Origin: JAAZVM01 sp041642635 | Lineage (GTDB): Bacteria > Patescibacteriota > Gracilibacteria > BD1-5 > UBA6164 | Assembly (NCBI GenBank): GCA_041642635.1 | Contig: JBEPWB010000005.1 | Coordinates: 1 to 39,542, forward strand | Direction of reading: 5' to 3' | Length of the DNA stretch: 39,542 nt | Shown here: positions 11,255 to 20,916 of the stretch, one piece after another | Position numbering within the stretch: position 1 is the stretch's first letter | How the letters are laid out: each line of letters begins with the position of its first letter | Notes under the pieces: model-generated | Seen by the model: only the letters and a program-made list of their open reading frames with translations | The model's database searches: none | What the model was told of the DNA's origin: nothing | Translations under genes and position numbers: made by a program

Positions 11255-12733
11255 ATGATTAGTACAATAACAATAGATAAAATCATAACTATAGTTTTTG
11301 ATTATCTTATTAAATCAAACTTGCAAAATAATATTGCTAATGAGTTTGATATAAAATCATGATTTGCTTTTAAATCAACAGATTATATAGAAAATTTTAA
11401 AAAATGAATTCTTAATTTTAGAGTTACAAATATTAATTTTGATTGAACAACTGATTTAAGTAATAATAAATATATAAATAATAATCTTTTAAATCAGTAT
11501 GAAGACTATCTTTTAAATGAATGAGATGTATTGTTAGTTATGGTTGGATGATCTTTATGAAAAGTTTGATATATTGATTCAAAAGTTTTACCATCATTAA
11601 TGAACCAAAATTTATGGAGGTTTATACCAAAAGAAAAAGATAATTATGATAGTAAATATGTTTTTTATTTAATAAAATATTTGGTATTAAATAAATTGGA
11701 AACTAGAAACTCAGGACATGGTCATATATCAAAAGAAGTTTTTAAAAAAAATAATGTACCAATTATTTCTAAAGATTTACAAATAAGCATTTCAAAATAT
11801 ATTGATGATTTAAATAACTGAATTATTAACGATTTTTTTATTGAAAACTTAGATTTTGAAATAAAAAAAATAATAAATAATGATATTAATATTAATAATT
11901 TATTTGCTTTAAATGATAAAAATCTTTCCTACATAAAACAGCTAAAACAAGCAATTTTACAAGAAGCAATTGAGTGAAAACTAACAAGTTCTTGGAGAGA
12001 AAATAATCCAAATATAGAACCGGCTTCAGTTTTACTTGAAAAAATCAAAAAAGAAAAAGAAGAGCTTGTGAAACAAAAGAAACTGAAAAAACAAAAAGAA
12101 TTAAAAGAAATTTCTGAGGATGAAATTCTTTTTAAAATTCCTGAAAAATCTGTTATTTGTAGATTGTGAGATATAATTCAAGTTAATCCTAGAAATCAAT
12201 TAGAAGATAATTTAGATGTATCTTTTATTCCAATGAAGTTAATTAATGATTGATTTATTAATACTCATACTTCAGAAAAAATGAAATGGAGTGATATAAA
12301 AAGTTGATTTACTCATTTTAAAGAAAATGATGTAGTTTTTGCAAAAATTACACCTTGTTTCCAAAATAGAAAGTCAGCAGTTATGAAAAATCTTATAAAT
12401 TGATTTTGAGCTTGAACAACAGAATTAATTGTATTAAGAAGTTTCAATAATTTAATATTACCAGAATTACTTTTATATTTTGTAAAAAGTAAATGATTTA
12501 TTGATTTATGAGTTTCTACTTATACTTGAACTGCATGACAACAAAGAGTTGATAGAGAAAAATTATTAAATATGCATTTTTTACTCCCACCACTTGAAGA
12601 ACAAAAAGAAATAGTAAAAAAAGTTGATGAGATGATGAAATTTTGTGATGAGCTTGAAAAACAAAGTTTGGAAACAAAAGAGAATAGTGAAAATTTGATG
12701 AAAAGTGTATTGAGTGAGGTTTTTAATAAGTAA
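11255..12733 (+). CDS. hsdS: Type I specificity subunit HsdS
   Basis: DNA-recognition subunit of the type I system, 492 residues. It shows the two-domain plan: a first target-recognition domain (about 1-200, including the FAFKS and SGHGHISKE-like segments), a conserved helical spacer (about 230-300, with LKQAILQEAIEGKL followed by a Lys/Glu-rich helix), a second recognition domain (about 300-445, with ITPCFQNRKSAV and YTGTAGQQRV), and a C-terminal helix starting LPPLEEQKEIV. The first domain looks less canonical than the second: LQNNIANEFDIKSGFAFKS lacks the usual WPxxxLG opening, so this half may have been exchanged. It shares the operon with hsdR and hsdM. In-frame TGA is frequent. Confidence 0.92.
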
Positions 12734-12745
12734 TGTTTTATATTT

Positions 12746-13411
12746 ATGTATGAATTAACAGAATATGATAAGTTTAATCTAAAAAATTTACTAATTATAA
12801 AGTCAGATGAGCTTAGTAAAGAAGAATTTAATGAAATATTTCAAGGTTTTTTAAAATTAAATAATTTTGAATTGGCAGAGTATATTAACTGAATCATTAA
12901 TAGTATAGATTCTCCAATTATAAATTTTAGAAGTACTACACAAAATGAAACTATAGATTACTGTAAAAAACTGATAATAAAGTTATTTGACGATAATCAA
13001 AAAAATATACCAATAAAAGAAAATAAAATAGATTGAATAGATTATTTTTCAAATATCCATTCTGAAATCCATTCTCATATTCAAAAATTTTTTAACGATT
13101 GACACTATGCTACAGCTGTAGAAGAAGCATATAAATTTACAAGAGAAAGATTAAGAGAAATAACTTGAAAAGAAAAAGCACACGAAGCTTTTAAAGAATG
13201 AAATTACGAGATTATTTTTTGAAAACTTCCTGATAGTGAGGCAGAGAAAAATTTTTGCGAATGAGTTAAGTTTTTACATTTGGCAATTCAAAATTTTAGA
13301 AATGAAAAAGCTCACAAGATTGCTTGAGATTTAGATAAAAACCGCGCAATTCATTATATTTATTTAGCTAGTTTAGCTTTATTTTTGATTGATAGTATTA
13401 AAAAGAACTAA
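12746..13411 (+). CDS. TIGR02391/Ymh-like protein with R-x4-H motif
   Basis: A 221-residue protein whose C-terminal half (about 110-215) fits the TIGR02391 (Ymh) family: IHSHIQKFFNDGHYATAVEE, then a helix starting KFTRERLREITG, then the end motif FRNEKAHK. Family members usually read RNPxAH at this place. The R-x4-H spacing is that of HEPN-domain ribonucleases, so an RNase role in defence is possible but unproven. The N-terminal 100 residues are not recognised. It follows hsdS by 12 bases and is the last gene of the restriction operon, ending in a strong terminator. Ymh-family genes are often found beside restriction systems, which agrees with this position. Confidence 0.85.
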
Positions 13412-13433
13412 GAAATTTTTCTTAGTTCTTTTT
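13401..13433. terminator. Bidirectional hairpin terminator
   Basis: AAAGAACTAAGAA and TTCTTAGTTCTTT form a 13-bp stem flanked by A and T runs. It overlaps the stop of the Ymh-like gene and lies at the stop of the convergent small membrane gene, so it can serve both. Confidence 0.85.
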
Positions 13434-13662
13434 AGTAATTAAATATTCTTTTTAAAGAATATATGAATAAAAAAAATCAGGTAATTGTAGTTCATATATA
13501 AAAAATATTTTCTCAAAAAACACTTTGTATTAATCATCAAATAAACATTAATCCAATTCAAGTAATCAATTGTACTAATTCACTTTCTTGTATTATTTCT
13601 ATTACTTTTATAAATATAATAGAAAATAAAAATAGACCTAATATTCAAAACATTGTTTCCAT
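13432..13662 (-). CDS. Small membrane protein
   Basis: A 76-residue protein visible only with TGA as Gly. It begins METMFGILGLFLFSIIFIKV and has two or three hydrophobic helices (about 4-22, 32-50, 55-70) separated by short polar turns, with a basic end (SLKRIFNY). No family is recognised. It lies convergent to the restriction operon and divergent from the Panacea antitoxin. Seven TGA codons fall where small residues are expected in membrane helices (for example FIGGLIQSVFG), which supports it being real. A role as an effector of the neighbouring defence genes is only a guess. Confidence 0.65.
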
Positions 13663-13772
13663 ATTTATCAAAATTTTATATAATAAAATACTGATAAAAG
13701 TTTTTTTAAAGCTTTAACCTTTATCAATTATTTATTTTAATAATATTATTTTATAAGTCAATTTAAATGTTA

Positions 13773-13801
13773 ATTATTTTAACATTTAATGTTAAAATAA
13801 T
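13773..13801. promoter_or_regulatory. Perfect 29-bp palindrome, probable operator of the XRE-Panacea regulator
   Basis: ATTATTTTAACATT, one central T, then the exact reverse complement: 14 + 1 + 14 with no mismatch. It ends 11 bases before the -35 hexamer of the antitoxin promoter, and the sequence TAATGTTAA-like recurs at 13799-13806. XRE-type antitoxins usually repress their own operon through such sites. An intrinsic terminator is less likely because no T run follows the stem. Confidence 0.65.
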
Positions 13802-13812
13802 GTTAAAAAGTT

Positions 13813-13839
13813 TTGACAAAATTTAAAATATAATATAAT
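13813..13839 (+). promoter_or_regulatory. Promoter of the toxin-antitoxin operon
   Basis: TTGACA at 13813-13818 and TATAAT at 13834-13839 with a 15-base spacer (a second TATAAT at 13829 is too close). The ATG follows 31 bases later. The short spacer may keep basal activity low. Confidence 0.55.
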
Positions 13840-13870
13840 ATGTATCCAATTTAATACTAATAAATGTATT

Positions 13871-14554
13871 ATGATAGCAAATATTGAAAAATTAAGAAAA
13901 GATAAAAGACTAACTCAAGATGAGATTGCAAAATATTTATGAATAACTCGTCAAACATTTTCAAAGTTAGAAAAATGAACAGTTGAACCAACATTATGAC
14001 AAGCTGTTAAATTATCTGAAATATTATGAGTTGAAATAGATAATTTTATAAAAATAGATGTAAAAACTGAAGCTACAAAAAAAACTGACTGGGAAAAATA
14101 TAAACAAATAATTCAATTTTTTATACAAAACTGAACTAAAAAATGATATAAAATCACAAAAACAAAATTAGCAAAACTTTGTTATTTAGCTGATTTTGCA
14201 TGGTATTATAAAAATTTAGAATCATTAACTAATCTTGAATACAGAAGAATTCAACAATGACCAGTACCAGATGCATTTTTTAGAGTAATGGATGAATTGC
14301 AAGATGAAGAATCTGTTTCATTAACTTTGGAAGGATATTCACATTTGTATTCCAATATTTGATTTTCAAAAACTGACAAACTTAACCTTGAAGAAAAAGC
14401 ATTATTAAAAAAAATTGCTGAAAAGTGGCAAAGTTCAGACACTAAGGAAATAGTTGATTTTACTCACGAACAACTTCCTTGGATGATTTGTGAAGATAAG
14501 GAAATTATTCCTTATGGTTTGATAACACAAGAAGATCCAGACCATGTGTACTAA
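13871..14554 (+). CDS. XRE-family regulator fused to a Panacea (DUF4065/SocA-like) antitoxin domain
   Basis: A 227-residue probable antitoxin. Residues 1-60 are a clear XRE helix-turn-helix (IEKLRKDKRLTQDEIAKYLG, then ITRQTFSKLEKG). Residues about 85-200 match the Panacea/DUF4065 pattern: the KLAKLCYLADFAWYY helix, then YRRIQQGPVPDAFFRVMDEL, where the G-P-V-P turn is the hallmark, and LEEKALLKKIAEKW near the end. Panacea domains neutralise many unrelated toxins and the toxin gene lies next to them. Here the next gene starts 11 bases before this stop, a tight overlap typical of such pairs. Autoregulation through the upstream palindrome is inferred. The alternative ATG at 13865 is in another frame. 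Confidence 0.88.
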
Positions 14555-14948
14555 TAATAAATATAATGTTATAGTAAGTGAGTATGCTAAAAAACATTAT
14601 ATAAAATCATTTTCCAAAAAATATAAAACAGCTTGGGATAAAACTTTTGAAACTATCAAAAATATTTTATCTCGTATTGTTAATTATAGTAAAACTTCAA
14701 AAGTAAATAAAATACATATTTGTGATAATAAATATATTGCAAAATGCGAATTTAATATTGAATGACAAAATATTTCAACAAAAGCTTCTTGAAATAGAAT
14801 AATTGTATATGTTGATGAAGAAATATTTGAAATAAAAATTTTATTACTTTATTCAAAAACTGATATAAAGTGAAATAATGAAACTACTTGGTGGGAACAA
14901 GAAATAAAAGCTAATCATAAAGAAATTTATGAAATATTTAATTTTTAA
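14544..14948 (+). CDS. Probable toxin paired with the Panacea antitoxin
   Basis: A 134-residue protein overlapping the antitoxin gene by 11 bases. It starts MCTNNKYNVIVSEYAKKHYI. The sequence has a basic, aromatic N-terminal half with YAKKHYIKSFSKKYKTAWDK and a C-terminal half with alternating strands and WWEQEIKANHKEIYEIF. The layout (strand, Lys-rich helices, then beta strands) recalls RelE/ParE-type mRNA interferases, but I see no conserved signature and do not assign a family. The call rests mainly on genetic context. Three TGA codons are read as Gly. The next gene begins 22 bases later. Confidence 0.75.
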
Positions 14949-14970
14949 ATAATAAATAATTTAACTTTAT

Positions 14971-15687
14971 ATGAAAAATATTAAAAACTTAAAAATAATT
15001 TTACTTATATTATTAGTTGTTTCTTTATTTTTAAGTTTGAATGCTAGAGCAGTGGGTAGCAAGCCTATTTGATTTTCATGAAATGATGCAATGTATACAT
15101 TAGAGGGAAATGCAGAAATATATCTTATTGATGAAGAATGAAGAAAAACTTGATATAACAATTGAAACAAATTAAATGAAATACCATGAGTTCAAATATA
15201 TGTGCCTATATGAACTGATAGCAAAGATTTGAAGGCAGTTATTATTTGAAAATGAACTTGAACTTATAACTTATTAGTAGCTTGATGAAATTATTATCTA
15301 AAAATTGAAAATATCAAGACATCTAAGTGACAGATAGATGAATTTATTTCTAAAGAAGATAGTATAGAAATAAATTTTGATGATAATAAGGTATGAAAAT
15401 ATAATATTTTGATGGATAACTTTGATTATAAAAATGGAAGCATATATTACTCTTGAATTCAATCTACTTGAGATATTCAAAAATATATTATAAATTGGGG
15501 TTGAGTTAGTAATGATATAGAAAACTCTGTTAAATATACTATTAATTGAAATATTGTAGAAAATAAAAGTAATAATAATGTCTCTATAAATGAATATATC
15601 TATATTTATAAAATTTTATTATGAATAACTATATTGATATTATTTATTGTTGGTTTTACTTTTTATCTTAAGAAAACTAAAAAATAG
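14971..15687 (+). CDS. Exported protein with C-terminal membrane anchor
   Basis: A 238-residue unrecognised protein. Residues 1-27 form a signal peptide (basic KNIKNLK, hydrophobic core, cleavage likely after NARA). The middle part is Asn/Gly/Tyr-rich with predicted beta strands, without cysteines or obvious catalytic residues. Residues about 212-231 are a hydrophobic segment followed by KKTKK, so the protein would be anchored with its bulk outside. It lies 22 bases after the toxin and ends at a strong terminator, so it may be the third gene of the operon, though functional linkage is not shown. Confidence 0.8.
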
Positions 15688-15705
15688 GCTAATTAGCCTA
15701 TTTTT
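15680..15705. terminator. Hairpin terminator
   Basis: AAAAATAGGCTAATTAGCCTATTTTT is palindromic and overlaps the stop of the gene at 14971; it can act on both strands. Confidence 0.85.
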
Positions 15706-15728
15706 ATTTTTTTCAATCATATTATTTA

Positions 15729-15890
15729 TTACAGAATTTTTTTAATAAATCCTATTATTTTTTTGTAATAATATTCCGATATTTGATTAATCTGTGAGTA
15801 TATTTGATATCATTTTCATAATTCTTTGGCTCACATATATCATAATAAGAATCCTAGATTTGTTAAATCTCTTAATTTATCTCAGAACAT
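15729..15890 (-). CDS. Possible small protein of 53 residues
   Basis: Starts MFGDKLRDLTNLGFLLGYMG and ends in a Lys/Ile-rich helix, with five TGA codons read as glycine at plausible turn positions. No homologue is recognised and no ribosome binding site is visible. It could equally be a chance open frame in decayed DNA, since the two neighbours on its right are gene remnants. Confidence 0.4.
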
Positions 15891-15938
15891 TTTAGTATTT
15901 TAAAACATAAGTTAATAATCTTATATATTGTAAGTATA

Positions 15939-16180
15939 TTATTTGTTAATAATAATATTAAAAATTTCGTTTCTATTTATGTATTTTTTTTCAATTTTTG
16001 GCCATAAATCTAGCTTATCATCTTTAAATCTAGGCATTATATGAAAATGTAAATGATTAACTGATTGTCATGCGTGTATTCAATTTGCATTCAAAATATT
16101 TACTCAATCTGCTTTTAAATTATTTTTTAATAATTCTTTTTTTATAAAAACGACCAATCAATATTCACGAAATAACACTA
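15939..16180 (-). pseudogene. 3' remnant of a HIT-family (histidine triad) hydrolase gene
   Basis: The readable frame gives DGVNILNANGIHAGQSVNHL followed directly by HFHIMPRF, the unmistakable C-terminal half of a HIT protein with the H-L-H-F-H triad, and it ends in a normal tail and TAA. The N-terminal half (about 50-60 residues including the first conserved strands) is missing: upstream the frame runs only a few codons into the end of another gene remnant in a different frame. No start codon exists near the break. It is a truncated, presumably dead gene. Confidence 0.85.
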
Positions 16181-16582
16181 ATTATTATTACTAATAAAAT
16201 TATATTTAATAAATCTTTTTTAATTTTTACTCAATTATCTAATTCGTAATATTTTGAGTAATTTTTTCATTTTATATAATATACTTCATCAGGATTTTCT
16301 TTATTTACAATTTTTCTTTCCCAGGTAGATGGATAATCTTGAGGAATGCTACCATCAGTATATGATGCTTTTTGATAGTTAAAAAAAGAATCATTTTTTC
16401 TAAGTGGTGAATATATTTTTTCATTTTTTTCATTATATATTTCGAATTCTTTTTCACATTTTACACCAATATAAAGCGAATTAATTCATGAGCAACTACG
16501 ATCAAAATCAAGTTCTATACATGAGCTTTTAGGTTTTATTGTTGTTTTTATTTCATAAGATTCATTTTTATTATTCAAATTC
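16120..16582 (-). pseudogene. 5'-truncated membrane-anchored protein remnant
   Basis: About 150 codons remain open, ending with the membrane segment LLNIILLVIIISVISGILIG and the basic tail RFYKKRIIKK before TAA at 16120. The exposed part contains three cysteines and SIPQDYPSTWERKIV. No in-frame ATG occurs: the frame runs straight back into the terminator of the RecQ-like gene at 16583-16615, so the 5' end has been lost, probably when that gene arrived. Its 3' end overlaps the HIT remnant in another frame. The intact protein would have been an extracytoplasmic domain with a C-terminal anchor. Confidence 0.6.
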
Positions 16583-16615
16583 AAAAAATCTTAGATTTGA
16601 AATCTAAGATTTTTT
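16583..16615. terminator. Strong hairpin terminator of the RecQ-like gene
   Basis: AAAAAATCTTAGATTT pairs with AAATCTAAGATTTTTT almost perfectly. It begins at the stop codon of the helicase gene on the minus strand. Confidence 0.88.
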
Positions 16616-19600
16616 AGTGCTTAATTTTCTCTTCTGAAAATTCCTTTAACGAGGTATTAAAATAATATTCTGTAAGTTTTGTATATTCTTTAATTCATTT
16701 ACTTTCAAGTATTTCTATAATACTTTGAAGAGCTAATAACTTATTTATTTTTACTTCTTTGTACAATTCAAGCTTTTTAATCAAATCTTTTTTAAATTCT
16801 TCTTTTAATATAAATTCTTTAAATCTGTTAGGATTATCTATAATTTTATCATCAAAATATAAATTAAATCTAGTTAAAAATACTAATAATCAATTCTTAA
16901 CTTTAATAATTCATAGAGAATCTAAAAAGAATAATCTTTCCTTTAATTCACTAACAGTATAATTTCATTTATAATTTTTTTGTAGATGAATTAATAACTG
17001 ATTAATACTTATTGATTTTTTTATATTTACTTCTCAATAATCACTATATATATAATCTAAAATTAATTTAGACTCTTTGGCACTTGCTTCATAATGTTTA
17101 ATTAAATTTTTCTTATTTTTAGCTATTATTACTCACTTTTTTTCACTTATTATGTTTTTAAATAAATAATAATTTTTTATTTTATAATAAAAACTAGCAA
17201 TATTTGATTCTTCAAATGATTCAATATTTTTAACTCTTTTTTTATATATATTAAATATATTATCTCTATAGTTTTCATCTATTAATAAGCTTCAAGCCTC
17301 AATAACAACATCTATTTCATCATTATTATTTGATTTTCAAAGTATCTTAAGTGATTTAATAGTATTTGTAACCTTATTAATTCTTATTTTATTATATTCA
17401 AAATCTTCTCATAAATCATTAATAAAATTATCTTCAAGTTTATTTAAATCAATTGATTTCTTCTCTTCAATAATTTTTGATGTAATTACTTTTGCTAATA
17501 ATTTTTCTTCATCATTTAAAAAATTATTTTTTTCTATTATTTCATAACAATCATTTAATGCTTTATTCTCAATTCTATTAAATAGTACATAAGTATTATC
17601 ATATTTTCTTTTCAATATATTTATTCAATTAAATTCTTCATTTTCTAAGAAACTTAATAAAATTTTAATCTCTGTAATCCAATTTTTATTATTTGTTTTT
17701 ATTCAGCTTTTAATAGCAATCTCTCTTGGAGAAAGCGCTACTTTGTCTTTAATATTTACATATTTTAAGAATTTTTTTATATTATAGTATTTCAAACCAC
17801 TATAACTTAAATTTTTTATTCTTTTTTCTATATCTAGTTTATCATAGAAAATTATATTCTGGGAAATTTTTCAATCTCTTCAAGCTCTTCAAATTTCTTG
17901 AGTATAATCTTCAATATTTCAAGGTAAATCATAGTGAATTACATATCTAACATTATCTTTATCAATTCACATTCAAAAAGCTTTTGTCGCAACAATTACA
18001 TTTATTTTTCATTTTATAAAATCTTCTTGTACTTCTTTTTTTTCATGTAATTTCATTCAGGCAAAAAAGGATCTAATATTTATTCATTCATCTCTTAAAT
18101 GCTTTTCTATTTCTATTGCTGATTTAATTCTTCAAGTAAATATAATAGTTGGGTTTTCATCTATATTTATTTCTTTTATTTTATTAACAAGTATTTCTAA
18201 CTTATTTTCTTTTTTATTTATATTGATAACACTTCATTTAATATTATCTTTTAATATTTCCTTTGCTTTTATTAATTTTATATCTTTTTCTTTAAAGTAG
18301 TCTAAAATTCATTTTTCTACATCTATTGTAGCGGTTGCAGTTAATAGAGTTAAATTAATTTTTTTATTTAGATTTTTTCTTTCAATATCTTGTATAAAGT
18401 ATTTTATAAAAAAATAATCAGGTCTAAATTCTTGTCACCATAAAATAAGAGTATGTGCTTCATCAATAACAACTCTTGAAATATATCTATTTTGTAATAA
18501 TTCTAAAATTTTTTCACTTCTTAATGCCTCAGGAGTAATAAAAAGTATTTTAGTTTCTCAAGATTTAATTTTATTATAAATTATATCTTTTTCTATTCAA
18601 TTTTGGTCTCATGATAAATAATTTACTTCATTAAATTGTTTATCTCTCAATCAATCAATTTGATCTTTGATTAATGCTTTAAGTGGTGTTATAATCAATG
18701 TTAGATGTCATAATTTTTTACCAATTAGCCATGCTGGAAGTTGATATATAAGTGATTTTCAACCTCATGTTGATAAAATAGTTAAAAAATCATTGTTCTC
18801 TAATCAATTTTTAACTCACTCTACTTGAGTGTTTCATCTAAAATCATTAAATCAAGAAAATTCTTTTAAATGAGTTTTAATATTTTTATTTAGATCTTTT
18901 GTTATATTAGAATAAAAAGAATTTAATATATTTCTTAAATAGCTTTTTAATTCAATATTTTCATTAAATATAAAATCTGATAAAGTTATATTTTTTTTCT
19001 GTATAAATAAAACTAGATAACAAATAGCTAATCTTTGATTAATATTTTCGCTAAAAATATATGATTTAATTGATTCAATACTTGGGTAATTAAATAATTC
19101 ATTATCCAGTAAAATAAATTTAAATTCATTTATAATTTCTTCATTACTTAATTTTTTTAGTTTATTTCAAATTATATCATTGTAAAAATTAAAGAATTCG
19201 TTATAGAAATTATTTTCGTATAAAAGTGAAAATAATATATTCTTTATTTTTGAATCTAAACTGTGAAAAATTTGAAGATTTTTATTTAGTACATCAAAAG
19301 TAGTTTTAGAATCTTCTAATGGATCATTATTTATTGATTTTTTTAGATTATGATGAGTTTTGTTGAATGATATTAGACTATCAATTAATAGAGTATCAAT
19401 ATTTTTTTCTTTATGATTTAATAAAGTTGGCAGTCTTCATCAATCATATCAAAAAAAATTATGACATATTTTATAATCTGAATTATTTAAAATATTACTT
19501 AATACTACTTTGTTTACTTTTTTTTCTACTTTTTGTTTATAGCTTATATTTTTTCAATCAAAAAATATATCATGATATATGTTTACTCCATGATTGTTTG

Positions 19601-19640
19601 TATTTTCGTTTCAATATAAGTCAAAAGTAGTTATTTTCAT
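16614..19640 (-). CDS. RecQ-family DNA helicase with N-terminal exonuclease-like domain
   Basis: A 1008-residue 3'-5' superfamily 2 helicase. Walker A is ILSTGGGKS near residue 291 (two glycines are TGA), DEAH lies near 393, TATAT follows, and a RecQ-type motif VI reads YTQEIGRAGRG. The preceding ~280 residues contain KITTFDLYGN, ICHNFFGYDGG and a later NDPLEDSKTTFDVL, which resemble the Exo I, II and III aspartates of DEDD (DnaQ-like) 3'-5' exonucleases. The architecture would then resemble human WRN. The C-terminal ~370 residues are Lys/Glu/Ile-rich and not recognised; the usual zinc-binding cysteines of RecQ are not evident. It is a single gene with its own promoter, in a defence island, so a role in phage defence is more likely than replication repair. 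The exonuclease assignment is moderately secure. Confidence 0.87.
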
Positions 19641-19669
19641 AAATATTATATATATTTATATATAATACT

Positions 19670-19699
19670 ACTTTATCATAAGTAGCTTTATTTTGTCAA
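19670..19699 (-). promoter_or_regulatory. Promoter of the RecQ-like gene
   Basis: On the minus strand TTGACA (19699-19694), an 18-base spacer, then TAAAGT (19675-19670) preceded by a TG in extended -10 position. About 30 bases separate it from the ATG. Confidence 0.5.
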
Positions 19700-19765
19700 A
19701 AATGAGCTATTAACATAATTTTACTATATTATACATTTCATTTTTTTAAAGTATTCACCAATATT

Positions 19766-19794
19766 TTGATTATTATTTATTACTATGGTATAAT
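19766..19794 (+). promoter_or_regulatory. Promoter of the GspE-N repeat gene
   Basis: TTGATT (19766-19771), 17-base spacer, TATAAT (19789-19794) with extended TGG just before the -10. The best-formed promoter of the window, 36 bases upstream of the ATG at 19831. Confidence 0.65.
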
Positions 19795-19830
19795 TTATTA
19801 TAACTTAATATTTATACAATATATGAATAT

Positions 19831-20709
19831 ATGAAAAATATAAATAACTCATGATTTAATGAAAGTGAAATACCATCTATTTCTGAACTAGAATTAGAGC
19901 AAGAAAATTTTTTTAGGAGAGTAGATAAAATATTATCTTCAAACAGAGTATTAAAACCAGGTTCATTTATTGAATTAAGCTCTGAATTTACTTGAGATCA
20001 AGTTATAGATATTATTACTGGTATAACCAAGACTCAATGAGTAATAAATACAAAAAGTTATCATTTAATAAAACCAATTGATCGCAATACTTTGATATCA
20101 TATTTATGACAAGAAGAAGGTATACAACTTTGACAACTTTTAGTTTTTTTAGGTGTTTTAGATATAAAAAAATTGCATAAAGTTTTATTAGTTCAAGATA
20201 AAGTAAATAAAAAAAATTGAACTCGTGTCAGAATTTGAGATATACTTACTTATAATAATCAAGTTATAACCAAAAAGGAATTGACTGATTTATCGGTTGA
20301 TTTTTGAATAGCAGAATTATGAATGTATTTAGAAGTAAATAATATATTAAATCCTGATGAAATAGAGAAATGTAGGGATTTACATAAAAAAAATCCTAAA
20401 AAAACATTTTGAGAAATTGTTTATGAAGAATGACTTCTTACAAATGATCAAATGATTTCAGTTTTAAAAAAAATATGAAGTATTAGAATTTGAGAATATT
20501 TTTTATATAACAATGTTATAAGCTGAGAACAACTTAATGAAGTACTAGAAGAATTAGAAATATCAAAAAATCAAGGAAATAATGTTACTATATGAAAAAT
20601 ATTAGTAAAAAAATGATTTATTACTTATGAACAATTATCTAACTGTATACAAGAACTTAAAATTAAACCAACTATATCTGATATAGATCCAGATAATATA
20701 TTTATATAG
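19831..20709 (+). CDS. Protein built of GspE-N/MshEN-like repeats
   Basis: A 292-residue soluble protein without ATPase motifs. It contains several copies of the pattern found in the N-terminal domain of type II secretion/type IV pilus ATPases (GspE/PilB/MshE): Q-L-G-Q-L-L-V-F-L-G-V-L-D then a short helix near residues 95-110, G-E-I-V-Y-E-E-G-L-L-T-N-D-Q near 195, G-E-Y-F-L-Y-N-N-V-I-S-G-E-Q near 225, and G-K-I-L-V-K-K-G-F-I-T-Y-E-Q near 265. In MshE such repeats bind cyclic-di-GMP. With a pilin at the right edge of the window, a regulatory part in type IV pilus function is possible. An ATG at 19823 is followed at once by a stop in its own frame, so 19831 is used. Confidence 0.78.
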
Positions 20710-20732
20710 TCATAAAATATATTGTATTTTGA

Positions 20733-20764
20733 AATAATATAGATTTTTCTATATTATTTTTTTT
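20733..20764. terminator. Hairpin terminator
   Basis: AATAATATAG and CTATATTATT with a 6-base loop, followed by a long T run; 24 bases after the GspE-N repeat gene. Confidence 0.8.
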
Positions 20765-20916
20765 TCATATTTATAAATTTTTACAAAAATATCAGAAAAT
20801 AATTCAGCTTTTAATTCGAATCATATAAAATGATAATATGTTTTCACATTAAAAACTTGAAAAAATTTCACTATAATTTAGAATAATATTTATTTTAATT
20901 ATTAATTATAGATATT

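Noticed and set aside
13871..16000. Many broken genes or frameshifts
   Set aside because: The apparent breaks are all TGA codons; with TGA as Gly the genes run uninterrupted from ATG to TAA or TAG. Only the two remnants at 15939-16582 and the hsdM relic are truly broken.
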